Assembly (NCBI GenBank): GCA_030407315.1
Contig: JALQPE010000012.1
Span: 248,001-312,000, forward strand
Source: Asparagopsis taxiformis
Lineage: Eukaryota; Rhodophyta; Florideophyceae; Bonnemaisoniales; Bonnemaisoniaceae
Length of the DNA: 64,000 nucleotides
Reading direction: 5' to 3'
Position numbers and translations under genes: made by a program. The notes under the pieces are model-generated. The model was not told where the DNA came from, did no database searches, and was given only the letters and a program-made list of their open reading frames with translations. This document shows positions 10,388 to 21,311 of the stretch, one piece after another (positions within the stretch are counted from its first letter, which is position 1; each line of letters opens with the position of its first letter).

Positions 10388-10677
10388 TAGAACCTGACAA
10401 AAGAGCTTGTTGCGAGGGAATTTTTACTAAACATATGGCCAATGGTGTCACTGTATTGTAGACTTCATATAGGGCATGAAAGAAGTGAGGCATGCTTGTA
10501 TCTTCATGACGCAAGTGATCTAAAGAGAACAAATGTAGCATGAGTTTTTGGAAGGGACAATGTTTGCTGAACGTCAAGCCGACAACCTACAGCAGGTGTG
10601 CTGATGCATATACACCGACGCTCATTGCCCATGGCGTACGTTCGTGCCTCGTTTCATTGCTGTGATTGCGAGACGAA
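10388..10677. other. Convergent 3' spacer
   Basis: 290 bp between the stop of the CPSF-A-like gene and the stop of SUMO on the other strand. It must hold both 3' UTRs. No ORF or repeat of note. Confidence 0.5.
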
Positions 10678-11076
10678 TCATTTGTGTGCAGCGCCTCCAA
10701 GCTGAGAAACCATGGCATCAACACAGTCCAGCTCCTGCATGTCGAGTGATTCGGGAGTGTCGTCAGCATTAATTCGGTGGCCATCGAAAAGGAAACGATA
10801 AGCACCAGACTGTGTTCCCATACGCGTGCAGTACGCATCCATTAACTTCTTCAGCTGTGTAGTCTTCTTGATTTTGAACTGTACTTCATTTCCCTCAGCA
10901 TCGCGGACCTATGAGAAGACGGAAAGATAGGCGAATAGGTGGTTAGAAGGCGTAAAAGATAAGGGATTGCTCCAGTTGAGATGTATTATCGAACCTACTT
11001 TGATGTTGATTTGTTCACCAGGATCCGGCTTGGCGTCCACTTGGGGCTTTGTATCCTCTGAAGCTTTGTCCGTCAT
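10678..11076 (-). CDS. SUMO (small ubiquitin-like modifier), two exons
   Basis: Exon 1 is 11076-10999 (26 codons), exon 2 is 10908-10678 (76 codons plus stop), giving 102 residues. The intron (10998-10909, 90 bp) begins GTAGGT and ends CATAG. The split falls inside the SUMO signature INIK|VRDAEGNEVQFKIKKTT. It continues with QLKKLMDAYCTRMG, YRFLFDGHRI and TPESLDMQELDCVDAM. The C-terminus is QLGGAAHK: the diglycine used for conjugation to lysines is followed by AAHK, which a SUMO protease must remove. The N-terminal 20 residues are the usual flexible tail. The single intron was missed by simple ORF reading because exon 1 runs on into it. It is a housekeeping nuclear gene and gives a reference for splice sites in this genome. 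Confidence 0.96.
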
Positions 11077-13890
11077 GGCGCTGACAAATGGTCTCACACA
11101 ATAGTTGTGGGCTCGCTCGCTGGTCTCGAGGTAAAGGCAGGACAGTCGCAGCCGCCGGACTGAACGTTGCTACTGGTACGAGTCGTCTGGGCTTTCAAGC
11201 TTCTAGAACATAGTCCACTGTTGGATCACATCACTCAACGCCTGTTTTGGCGCCAAAGAAAGCGCCATACCCGTGCCGTACAGCTCCACAGCCAACGAAT
11301 GAATTTCAAAAGCTTACTCTCGCACCCAATTACGATGGCTTCTCAATCGAAAGGGAGAGGACCGATAGGACCAAATTCAATCCCAGAAAATATTTCAGTT
11401 CCCAAAAGGTCCTTTTGGTCCAGTACATGATAAATTTTCTGGCCATCACAGGTCCATTTCATTTTTCGAAACTTCAAAACGCCACCACATTCAGCTGAGT
11501 AACACGTGGAATCGTTTGTTGGATGATCTAATTTTATCGAATTATTGAAGGCAAACCTAGCTAGTCTAAATCTGGAACTGATTCAAGAGCACTTCTGGTC
11601 CATCAGATATGTTGATGTGAACCTTTTCGAAGTACTGTTCATCTTTAATATTCTTGCTGTCAATGATTTATGCTGGCGCAGTCTGAGGCTCAGGTAGGGT
11701 GAGCAGAGCTCGCTACGGAAGTTGAGAAAAGGACAGGGTAGAAATAGTTCACTTCGAACAGTAAACTATTTGAAAATGGTCGTCAGATGGGGATACTGTA
11801 ACGTCCAATTTAGGCGATCCGCGTAGGTCCAGGCTACTGAAGTACCTAATGATAGATTGTACTCCACATTATAACTCATTACATTGAATAGGCTCCATAA
11901 TAGCAGCATTAAACTAGATACAGTATAGTAATCTCTACTATAAGGTGCAAAGAGAAGCTAGTATCACACCTTACGCTGAACATCGGTGCATTTGCTATCG
12001 CTAGGCAATTGTAGTGATTTCATTTGTCAACAAGCTAATCTAAAATTCTACGAAGGAGATGCCAGAATGACAGCATGGCGAGTTCCTAGCTTGATCATAT
12101 AACCCAGTAACTAGCAATCCCAAGTTGAGCCGAAATGAGTTCCAGTTAGTGACCCTCGAAAGTTTATTCAAAATTAAGTAAAGTTTTAGCCAATGAAATC
12201 AAAAGAAAGTAAATGAATCGCCCAATCTGCGATCTTTCCAAAACTCCATTCAATTACATTTACAGTGTGAAATTAAAGTCCAACACAGCTGCCGAGAGAA
12301 TAACGTTTTAATTAAAAATTTAGGGCTCTCGTTGTCAACTTTCGTCGAATGTTTTGCGAGAAAGCTACGCTGATGCAGTTTCTACTCCAAAAACCATTCT
12401 GTTATACTACCATCAACTTCTTCAAAGCTACAGGATGAAGTATGGGAGACGTTTAGAGGCCCTCAGGGCGTGAAAGGCTAGAATAGAACGCGTACAAATT
12501 TATTTTTTTCGGGAGAGCACGGAGTATCCTTGGGAGTACGCAGGTGATTTAGTTCTGATATAAATTTTTATTTGTACTATAAATAATCAAAATAATTGAA
12601 CGGTCAGTACTACCAATTTTGCCCATTATTTTATGCCATATGAATAAAAGGAAATCGGTAGCACTGTACTGTCAAGTTGATTAATCCTCACTGACTCGAA
12701 CGGTAAGACCAGAACATGGGGCTTGTGTTGATTGGGAGTTAGAGTATAGGATTAGAGGGAGACAATAAATTGGTCTGTAATCTAATCTTACTTGTGGACT
12801 ACTACAAGTTGCAAGTCTTCCGCGTGGGCAGTTAAATCTGTACTGGAGGTTGCTTGTAGCATAATGAGAGAATGATTGAGATGCCAGTCACGTCAGTGCG
12901 CAGAATCAATTTCAGGAATGCAGTAAAGCAGGGATCCATTGGTCGTTCTTCAACACGAGCTTAGTTCAATTTATGTTTTCTAATCCTTGATGCCCTCGCG
13001 GATAACTGAGATACCTAAACTCAGTAATCTGCATGAAAATATCGGATACTACAGCTCTTTAACTTTATCAAGAAATGTGAAACGTAGTAAAACACTGTTA
13101 GAGTAGGTTTGTGGATACGAAAACTCCCATTCTACTAAGGTTACCATCCATTACCTGGAACTCGCACCGAGACAAAATTAAGTGAAGTTAGTATAGCTGT
13201 CACTCAGTCGCGGAGGGTGTATTTTGGACGGTGCGAACACCCACCGCTGCAGCGTGACAGTAGACTTCTCGCACCCGCCGCCGGCGAGCCGACAGCAATG
13301 CTTTAAAATAGATTTTTCGTGGAAAATTGAAGAAAAATGGAACTTTAGATAGGATTGAACCGTTGCTTCGCTTCAGCGAATATGCACGGCAGCAATAATT
13401 TAATTTAGTTTAGTTCAATTTCTTCGCCTCGTATAAAATTGTAATTGCGATCAATCCGAATATGATAACTTAAGGTAGGTAAAAGAATGTGTTCTAGTAG
13501 GGCCAAAAATACAGCAATGAAATAAATTAGTCTGGGACAATTGGGGACACTAGCACGTAATTTAGGGTTATTCAAAAACTGGGTGGCAATTGGCCAACGT
13601 ATGATGACTTCGAGTAAGCAATAAATGGACGCCACACGCAAGCACATTGGGGGGGGATACTGTGGGGCTGTTACTGCTTGCAAACTTGTCTAAGTGCAGC
13701 ACAGTGTTTATTGGAGAGCTAAACAAGCTGCACTGTATATCACGCAACAGTAAATTTTCTCTGATAGCACCATCTATCATAGTAGGCCATATTGTACCCG
13801 AAATGCATACAAATACTAAGTTGTAGCACCAGTTTTTTTATCGACCCTCTTGAGAGCACTATGAAAGCGGGTTCTATTTCTCCATCTTCT
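11077..13890. other. AT-rich gene-poor stretch
   Basis: About 2.8 kb without a supported gene. Base composition is clearly more AT-rich than the flanking genes and the chromoviruses. A frame at 11247-11498 starts with a non-ATG codon and has no recognisable domain. A short GC-rich island occurs near 13205-13300. I see no tRNA, LTR or tandem array. The stretch may be decayed transposon DNA continuous with the recombinase remnant to its right. Confidence 0.5.
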
Positions 13891-14682
13891 CTGAGAAAAA
13901 TGCAAAAGAGGAAATGGAGTCCATCACCACATCTAAATCTGCAACTAATACCGTAAGGAAGGCTACTGTAGGGATACCCTAAAATATAAATAATAGTTTG
14001 TCGCAGCTAATGATGGCTGAGGAAAAGGGGGTGGGAATATGGGCTCTGCAACGTTACCACCTCAAATTATTCAAAATATTAGAGTAAGAGGGTGCGACAA
14101 AGGGATCGAAAAATGGTATAATATTAGTAGGGTCATTATCCAGTCATTTCGCACCATCAAACCGAACGACTATACATTCGTCCAAGCATGCAAAAAATAA
14201 TGAAATGGTAGAACTGACCTACTGAGTACGATACAATGTGAAATTTCTAGAACGTTGAATGTGAGTCTGTCAGTTGCTGTGAACTATCCGAAATTTCTTT
14301 GTATACCATGGATCAGTAAAAACTAGCAATGGGGAAAAATATACCTTCTAGCACTCTTGGTTTGGTTTGAGTTCATTTTAGTATGGATTTGTCTAAATCT
14401 ATGAATGGATGAAAGAGTCTGAGAAAAAAGGGGTACTGGAGTAGAGTTAAAGAGGGATCTTTTCTCAGAAATTTGTTCACAACCCGAGCATTTGGCTCAA
14501 TCAGGAATATCACTACTAATAAAAATTTGAATGTGGGTTCAACTCTCTTCTTTATTGCAATGGAATATATGAATAGAACAGGGAGGGGAAATGCATCTGC
14601 CAGTAACATATTTCAAGAAGGTTCAGCTATTAATTTTCTACTGGAAACGGCCCTCATCGGAATTGCGTCATCGAAGTCCTCT
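13890..14682 (+). pseudogene. Left part of a decayed tyrosine-recombinase transposon gene
   Basis: The frame is open from 14413 to 14682 and ends exactly at the 5' LTR of element A. Reading resumes in the same frame at 39742, after the 3' LTR and the CCTCT duplication, into recognisable recombinase sequence. Further left, from about 13890, one reading frame stays largely free of stops for some 330 bp (only TAA at about 13980 and 14075 and a TGA near 14220). This suggests more decayed coding sequence, but I cannot assign a domain to that part. Codons are AT-rich compared with the chromovirus. The assignment to the recombinase gene rests on the joined frame; the extension left of 14413 is inference. 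Confidence 0.6.
14678..14682. repeat. Target-site duplication of element A, left copy (CCTCT)
   Basis: CCTCT directly precedes the TGTAG start of the 5' LTR. The same five bases directly follow the 3' LTR at 39737-39741. A 5-bp duplication is normal for Ty3/gypsy integrases. Confidence 0.95.
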
Positions 14683-15340
14683 TGTAGTATACGTGGCAAT
14701 TCCGAAATTGCAAATATTTACGTTTTCCGCGGAATTCGAATTTCGGCGGACACGACCGGCTACAGCAATGCACGAACATTGCTGGCGCATGCGCGCGCGC
14801 AACCGGCACACGTGTGCAACGAACGTACTGGCAACGGCCAACGGACCAACGGGTCCCTACGTGTGACCCACAAGGTCCTTTCCCATTCGGGGACGTTACG
14901 AGTAGTGTTTACACTGTAAAGCGATGCCATCGTGGCTATATAGGTATTGGCATCGTGCCGGGAGGGAAAGGGGAGAAGACATCGAACGAGCAACGGCTCT
15001 AGTCTACGACTGACTTCTACGTTTACGTTTTGCCTAACGAGGCTTTGTCTCCGTCGAGCTGCGTACTCCCTACCCATCGCCGCACGTAAGGCTGATTGCG
15101 TGTAGTGCCTCCAGGCTTGGTTGAGAGCGCCTCCGGTGACGTACCACCTCGTTTATTGAACGTAATCCTCGCGTGGATTGTTGCGTCGTGACGCTCGTGT
15201 CTACTCGCTAACCACTCTACCTTCTACCGTTCTAACAATACAGTCAAACACCAGCGGGTGGACTGCTCGTTTCGTTTCGTAAGGACAGCGTGTCCACTAG
15301 CTCGTACCAGCTACTACTTGCAGCGAACTATCGTTCCACA
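14683..15340 (+). repeat. 5' LTR of element A (658 bp)
   Basis: Starts TGTAGTATACG and ends TTCCACA; pairs with 39080-39736. A TATATA box at 14937-14942 (context GGCTATATAGG) marks the probable end of U3 and the promoter of the element. A primer-binding-site candidate TGGTCTCTCGACC begins at 15342, one base after the LTR; it would pair with the 3' end of a tRNA that I did not identify. Confidence 0.95.
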
Positions 15341-15439
15341 CTGGTCTCTCGACCTAGAAGTTGCTACGAGCATAACGACAACCAACGAGGTTGAGCTCTT
15401 TTACGTTAAACGAAAGCTACGTGCTACAGACGACGGTCT

Positions 15440-16413
15440 ATGAATTACGCTGTGTCGAATTCCAGCGCGTCGCCCAGGCAACCGTTGCCAACGTCAGCGG
15501 ACGCCGAAGCCGACGTGGCCTTGTCAGCAGAAGCGATCTTCGCGACTGATCGATCTATCCCGCCGGATATCGAGGCGATCGGCCAGCTACCACGTACGGT
15601 AAGCCCGTTTGAGTCCGTGAGTATGGACCCCGCAACGCGCGGTCAGCTCAACGAAGGGAACGTGACTCCCACGGCACTACGCGTAGTGTACGAAGACCTT
15701 CGAGGTCACATCGAAAGGGCGAGCGACGCGGCCGTCGACGAAGCCGTAAGGCAGAGACTCGGAGTCTCGGAGCGCGAAGCTCGTGCGTTACGTGAACGCT
15801 CAGCGACCCTCGAAGGGGAAAACGAAGATTTACGAAACCGCCTCTCCGCCGTGGAGGGAAGACTCGACTCGTTTGTCGTAGTATTCAACGAAATCGTCGC
15901 CGGACGTTCCGCTCCGCCGAGCGGAAGCGATCCGAATTACGAAGAAGGCTCGCGCGCCTATAACTCGCAATCCTCCCCGGCCGTCCCGGGAGGATACCCA
16001 CCAACACCCGGTCCGACGACCCCGACAACGTACGGAAGGGGGGCGACGGTGCAACGAGCCATCGCCAACCCCAACGAGACGCCACGAAGGCAATTACGTT
16101 TTAACGACACGCCAGACCACGCGCGGTCGGCGGACGCAGCACGAGCTGCACAATTCGATACGAGAGCTCCCCCGCCATGTGATACGTACATTCCGTGGCT
16201 GGGTACGTTCGGCACGACGGACACGCGAGTCCATGAAAACGAACGTGCCGACGCGGTACGCTTACCAGGGAACGCCCTCGGACCCGTTTGCCACGCGTTG
16301 GCGGAGCACACGACAATGCTCGACGCATTTGCGAACGTGGTGTCGTACCGCATGTACCGACTTAACGATGTACGTGAACATCTCTACGTGAACGAGAGTC
16401 AAAGCGTACATAA
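15440..16413 (+). CDS. Gag of element A, N-terminal part, split by T1
   Basis: Begins at ATG 15440 about 100 bp after the 5' LTR. The first 150 residues include a long charged helix (EREARALRERSATLEGENED, then LRNRLSAVEGRLDSFV), a likely coiled coil for particle assembly. A Pro/Gly/Thr-rich stretch follows. The frame was cut after the codon for His at 16409-16411 by transposon T1. Dropping T1 and one AA duplication joins this frame to 27486 without a shift. The apparent ORF that continues to 16489 reads into the T1 end and is not native. Gag would form the virus-like particle. Confidence 0.85.
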
Positions 16414-16447
16414 CGTCTGTGTTTTCGGAAGTGGACGCGGACGTCCA
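16414..16447 (+). repeat. Left terminal inverted repeat of T1
   Basis: Reads CGTCTGTGTTTTCGGAAGTG then GACGCGGACGTCCA. It matches the reverse complement of 27450-27483 with few mismatches and the left end of T2 at 54749 exactly. Confidence 0.9.
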
Positions 16448-16545
16448 GTCTCTCTAGTACGGGTCCTAGTCGGCCCCGAGATTTACTAGAACAAATGAAC
16501 GTCCGCGTCCAAAAAAAAATAAAAATTTTTTGGATGCGGACGTCC

Positions 16546-16890
16546 ACTTTCTCTAGTACATATGGCGGAATACTAGGGCCCGACATCCACTTTCTCTAGT
16601 ACATATGGCGGAATACTAGGGCCCGACATCCACTTTCTCTAGTACATATGGCGGAATACTAGGACCCGACATCCACTTTCTCTAGTACATATGGCGGAAT
16701 ACTAGGGCCCGACATCCACTTTCTCTAGTACATATGGCGGAATACTAGGACCCGACATCCACTTTCTCTAGTACATATGGCGGAATACTAGGACCCGACA
16801 TCCACTTTCTCTAGTACGTTTGGCGGAATACTAGGACCCGACATCCACTTTCTCTAGTACATATGGCGCAATACTAGGGCCCGACATCCA
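16546..16890. repeat. Subterminal array, eight 43-bp units
   Basis: Eight head-to-tail units of CTTTCTCTAGTACATATGGC followed by GGAATACTAGGRCCCGACAT and CCA. T2 has only three. The units carry CTAGTA and a degenerate GGACGTCC-like edge that also appear in the terminal repeats and near the right end (27280-27450), so they are likely transposase binding sites. Unit sequence and count are seen; the binding role is inferred. Confidence 0.9.
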
Positions 16891-17014
16891 GTATACAATA
16901 TATCAGCGAAAACCGGGAGGGAAGAAATTACAGCAGATGGTAAATTCAGGGCCCATATCGGACCGTATTTTATTCTCTCATTTAGGAAACTGCTCGTATA
17001 CAATACGTCTCTCT

Positions 17015-17205
17015 AGAATAGGGAATACATATCTGGTCAGAATAGGAAATAAATACCCGGTTAGAATAGGAAATACGTATCCAGCCAGAATACGGAATAT
17101 GTATCCTGCCAGAATACGAAATACGTATCCAGCCAGAATACGGAATATGTATCCAGCCAAAATACGAAATACGTATCCAGCCAGAATACAAAATACCTGT
17201 CAGCA
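17015..17205. repeat. 24-bp tandem array in T1
   Basis: About eight units of GAATACGGAATATGTATCCA plus GCCA with small changes. Because 24 is a multiple of 3, it gives false repeat ORFs in several frames. The same array is in T2 at about 55130-55315. Confidence 0.85.
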
Positions 17206-17359
17206 TACCGTCGATCACCCATCTCCCTCACTATCGCGTTCTCCCTACCATCCGAACGCCATGCACCACCATCCGCACATACTTCAAGAACCCTCACGAC
17301 CTAGATTACAAAAAATCTGCTCCTTCCAAATACCATCCCCGCTTTCCTCGACACCACCC

Positions 17360-19113
17360 CAGCCCATTAAATCATCAAGACATCAAACACGAACATGGTC
17401 AGCAAAATCTTACACCACTTGAAACCCACTCTCACTTCTATCGTATGCCCGAAAATATACACATACCAGAAACACCTCACAGCTTCATTCCCCATCTTCC
17501 TAGATCCCTTCTTCACTCTCCTTCAGTCCTGCCGTTCCTGCTTCACCACTCCTGCATCACATACACAACATCAACCCCAACAGTCAGATTCAAAAGCAAC
17601 GCTTACCACGACAGATATCTTAGAAAATCCCTTACTTACCTCTCATCCATCCTACACACAATACAAACCATGATCCAAAAACCTTGCAATGAATAATCAA
17701 AGTCAGCAGTCCATATCTTCGCAAAACAAGTCTTGGCGCTCAATGAAACTTACCTTCTGTCATCACCATTCCAGCATCACCTGCATAAAATCGAAATCAA
17801 CAACAACAGTCGGACTCAAAACCCACATGTCCCTCTCAGCATACTCTCAAAACTTCCGCACTTTCCTTCGCTCGACACAATACGCACCATGACTGGATAA
17901 GCTTCCAATGAATAAATATCGCATTAACTGCAATAGTCAGATTCGAAACAAACACTTCTCTCGATGCATACCCTCAGAACTCACTTACTCTCGTTTCATT
18001 CTACACACAATACAGACCAAAAGTCGAAAATCTCACAACCAACAAATGAAGTCAACATTCCGCATCTTCGCACCACCGGACTGCGCGCTAAATGCAACTT
18101 ACCTTCCGTCATCACCATTCCTGCATCACCTACAAAAAATCGAAATCAACAACAACAGTCGGACTGAAAACCCATGCTTCCCTCGCTGCATACCCTCAGA
18201 ACTCACTTACCCTCGTTGTATCCTGCACACAATAGAAACCATAAGTCAAAAATTGTACAAAAAATGTAGTCAGCATTCCATATCTTCGCGCAACTTAACT
18301 AGGCGCTCAATGTAACTTACCTTCCGTCATCACCATTCCAGAATCACCTACACAAAATCAACATCAACCACAGCAGTCAGACTCAAAACCCACATTCCAC
18401 TCACTGCACCCCTCAAATGCTCGCCTACCTCCCTTCCACCCTTCAGCAAATATGCACCATGACTCACTAAGCTCCCAATAAATAAATATTGCATAAAAGA
18501 CGACAGTCAAATTTAAAACAAACACTTCCTTCGCTTCATACCCTCAGGACGCACTTAACCTCTTCATCTCGTTGCATCATACAAACAATACAACCAATAA
18601 TTCACAAATCGTGCAACGAAAAAATGTAGTCAGCATTCCATTTCATCGCGAAACCCGTCTTTCAGCTCAATGAAACTTACCTTACTTCATCACTATTCCT
18701 GCACCACCTATACAACATCAAAATGAACCAGAACAGTCAGACTAAAAACCCATGCATCCCTTATTGCACACCCGCGAGACTCACTTACTTACCTGCCTCC
18801 CATGGTTCACAACATGCAAACCATGACTCACGAAGCTTCTAATGAATCAATATCGCATCAACGACAACAGTACGACTCAAAACACACGCTTCCCTCGCTG
18901 CATACTCTCCAAACTGGCATACTCACCGTCGTTCTATCCTCTACACCAAACAAAGGAAACACGACCAAAGAACCTCAGCCAGTGACGGCGGAGAAGTGGA
19001 ATTCCACAGGTTAACCTGCGGCGTCGACTGGACAGCTTTCAACGTCAGCTTAAGTCCTGCTGTGCATACTCCATATCATCGCCGGTATTGAGATTAATAA
19101 TGGCCCAAGCCAT
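17360..19113 (-). other. Candidate microexon gene of T1 (broken copy)
   Basis: On the minus strand, four 27-nt segments (18707-18681, 18347-18321, 18129-18103, 17780-17754) alternate with four 12-nt segments (18440-18429, 18222-18211, 18000-17989, 17651-17640). Each is preceded by AG (mostly TAG or CAG) and followed by GT, usually GTAAGT. Gaps are mostly 81 or about 100 nt. Joined in phase they read a 13-residue repeat, G-D-A-G-M-V-M-T-E-G-W-M-R. Copies at 18681 and 17989 carry stops in that frame, and the terminal exon has an early TGA, so this copy looks dead. A TATA-like ATATATAT at 19171-19178 lies about 58 nt upstream of a minus-strand ATG at 19113. The 5' exon structure is unresolved. 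Splicing is inferred only. Confidence 0.4.
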
Positions 19114-19488
19114 GGTCTCTGAACTCCCGAATGATGAGATCCGGATCGAGAACATCGGAATGGTATAATCATATATATCACAATCCATTTGCTTCCCTTA
19201 AATGATCCCTGTAATATCCACTGTAAAGCACAAACTTATTCCATGAAGTTCGCAATTAATATAATTTTATTATTTCAAATGAATTAATTGAAAATCCATC
19301 TCCCACGGCGGTCATTCGTCCTTCCAAGCGCACGTTGCCAGCAAAATGTGTGACCTAGCGGTGATGATTGATCGCTCAGGCACATTCCACCATTGGGCTG
19401 CCAGAAGTGAGCACAAAACTGATACCCACAAAACCACGAGAACATTACAAACGAGGTCTCGAACGCACATTTGGAATACAATATAAAT

Positions 19489-20750
19489 ACTATACAACAA
19501 ACTCTACTCGCTATCTCAGACGACGCGGCTCACAAGTGGCGTAGTCCCAATTTCCGTAACGCCTTTCCTGATGCTTAAAAGTAAAAAACACGTCAAAACG
19601 TATATCAGAAATGAGTGCGAGAGTTTTCTGCACAGGAGATGCTGAGCCACCAAATTGATTTTTCGGAAATTTTAGAATTTCTGGGCTGGCCAGCAATGCA
19701 ATCGAGCTGGACATCCACCGGACGTCCATTTCAGGTTGGTCGTGTGCTGCCCACATCCATGCATTGCAGCAACTAAGCAGGCGGGCTCACTACTCATACA
19801 AAGTGCACGGAATATGAGTAACGTGATGTGTGAGTGTTGTTTGTCGTGAGGATGTAAGGTGGGACCATGATGAAACAGTGAAAAAAATGTCTCCCTAGCA
19901 TAACTTGGGCTTGAAGCCTGGAATCGACCCTTCGTAAGACGCGATTTCGGCTTACAGTTAGTGCTTACCGAAGCCAGTGATGACCCCGGTCGGGGCGGCA
20001 GCCGGTTCCTGGGGCCGTTGTGGCCAAATTAGACACCTTGATTTGAATTGAAATTTGGGCTATTCTCAAAAACATGCACATGTGAACATGTTTTTGAGAT
20101 GGGGGTCTGCCGTACGGCACAATCGACCCGCCCAAATCGATGATTTTTCACAATTTTTTTCTGCCCGAAATTTTAGAATTTCTGGGCTCGCCAGCAATGC
20201 AATTGAGCCGGACATCCACCAGACGTCCATTCTGGGTTGTTCGTATGCTGCTCACATCTACGCATTACAGCAACCACGCAGGCGGGCCCACTGCTCATAC
20301 GAAGTGCACGTAGCATGTGCAGCATGATGGATGAGCAGTGTTTGTCGTGAGAAAGTGGAGTGGGAGCATGTCGAAACAAGGACCAAAACTTCGCCCTGGC
20401 GTATTGAGCCTGAGCCTGGAATCGATCCTTCGTGAGATGTGGCTTTGCTTACAGTTGGTGCTTACAGAAGCCAGCGATGGCCCCGCTCGGGGCGTCGGAT
20501 GGCTTCTTCTGGGGCCGTTGTGGCCAGATTAGACACCTTGATTTGAATTGAATTTTGAGCCATTCTCAAAAACATGCACATGTGAACATGTTTTTGAGAT
20601 GGGGGTGTGCCGTACGGCACTTTCGACCGCCCAAATCGATGTATTTTTGCATTTTTTTTCTGACTGAAATTTTAGAATTTCTGGCTCGCCAGCAATGCAA
20701 TTGCGCTGGTCATTCACCGGACGTCTATATGCGCTCAAGCGATTGCTGTC
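19489..20750 (+). repeat. Left arm of foldback inside T1
   Basis: Inverted copy of 24410-26046, starting ACTATACAACAAAC. Long stretches are identical; for example the 273-bp frame at 20055-20327 recurs exactly on the minus strand at 24815-25087. The arm contains repeated units of the twin-palindrome family (hairpins at 20065-20098 and 20565-20598). Confidence 0.85.
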
Positions 20751-20957
20751 TGCTTCAAATACCTGATACATTATTGCCCCACACGACATAAAGTCCCCCA
20801 ACATGCGACGCCCATCAAACATAAACATTTTCATGCTCTTACTACATTCTAGTCGCACACATACATCCATCTTCAAACAAAAAATGTCATTTAAACACCA
20901 CCAGTCCCGCTTCATCGTACGCCAATACCGCCCAGTCGCCCAGCAGACAAGGTAGCC

Positions 20958-21311
20958 GTGCAGAAAATAAGCACTGCCATCTACGACGGAAACGACTGGA
21001 TCTCATCATCGCTCTCAGCATTTCCAACAAGCCCAACATGTTTCCCCTACGTCACCCTGCAAAACGATACCATTGTATACTTCTGCATTCTCCGTCAATT
21101 GCATTCATTCAATCTGCGCAATGAATTCTTCAATCTCGAAGCCGGCCGGGTTTTCTGCCCATCCTGCAATAAGGGCATTGGAGAAAGTTCTCTAGCAATG
21201 GCCACTAAAGCCTTGATGCAACTACACGGTGCTGATTGCTTCTATCGCTTCCTTAAATCTGTCGACATTTACAACATACCATCCATCCGACACATTTCCA
21301 AACTAAACTAG
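20958..21311 (+). CDS. Small hypothetical ORF in foldback interior
   Basis: 117 codons starting at an ATG. Contains one CxxC pair (FCPSCNKG) and an aromatic-rich middle. No family recognised and no conserved copy in T2. It may be a fragment of an older gene captured between the inverted arms, or chance. Confidence 0.2.
   Translation: MQKISTAIYDGNDWISSSLSAFPTSPTCFPYVTLQNDTIVYFCILRQLHSFNLRNEFFNLEAGRVFCPSCNKGIGESSLAMATKALMQLHGADCFYRFLKSVDIYNIPSIRHISKLN

Noticed and set aside
11247..11498. 83-codon ORF right of SUMO
   Set aside because: No ATG at its start, no recognised family and no second copy; could be chance.
16546..16890. Regular 43-bp repeats as a possible CRISPR array
   Set aside because: The units are head-to-tail with no variable spacers, and the genome is eukaryotic; they are transposon subterminal repeats.
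16982..17297. Repeat proteins (GWIRISYSG type) in T1 and T2
   Set aside because: The 24-bp tandem array is a multiple of three and stays open in several frames on both strands; no frame is favoured.
20055..20327. 90-codon ORF repeated at 24815-25087 as a duplicated gene
   Set aside because: It crosses the hairpins of the repeat unit and is explained by the inverted DNA repeat; variants in other units do not preserve the frame.
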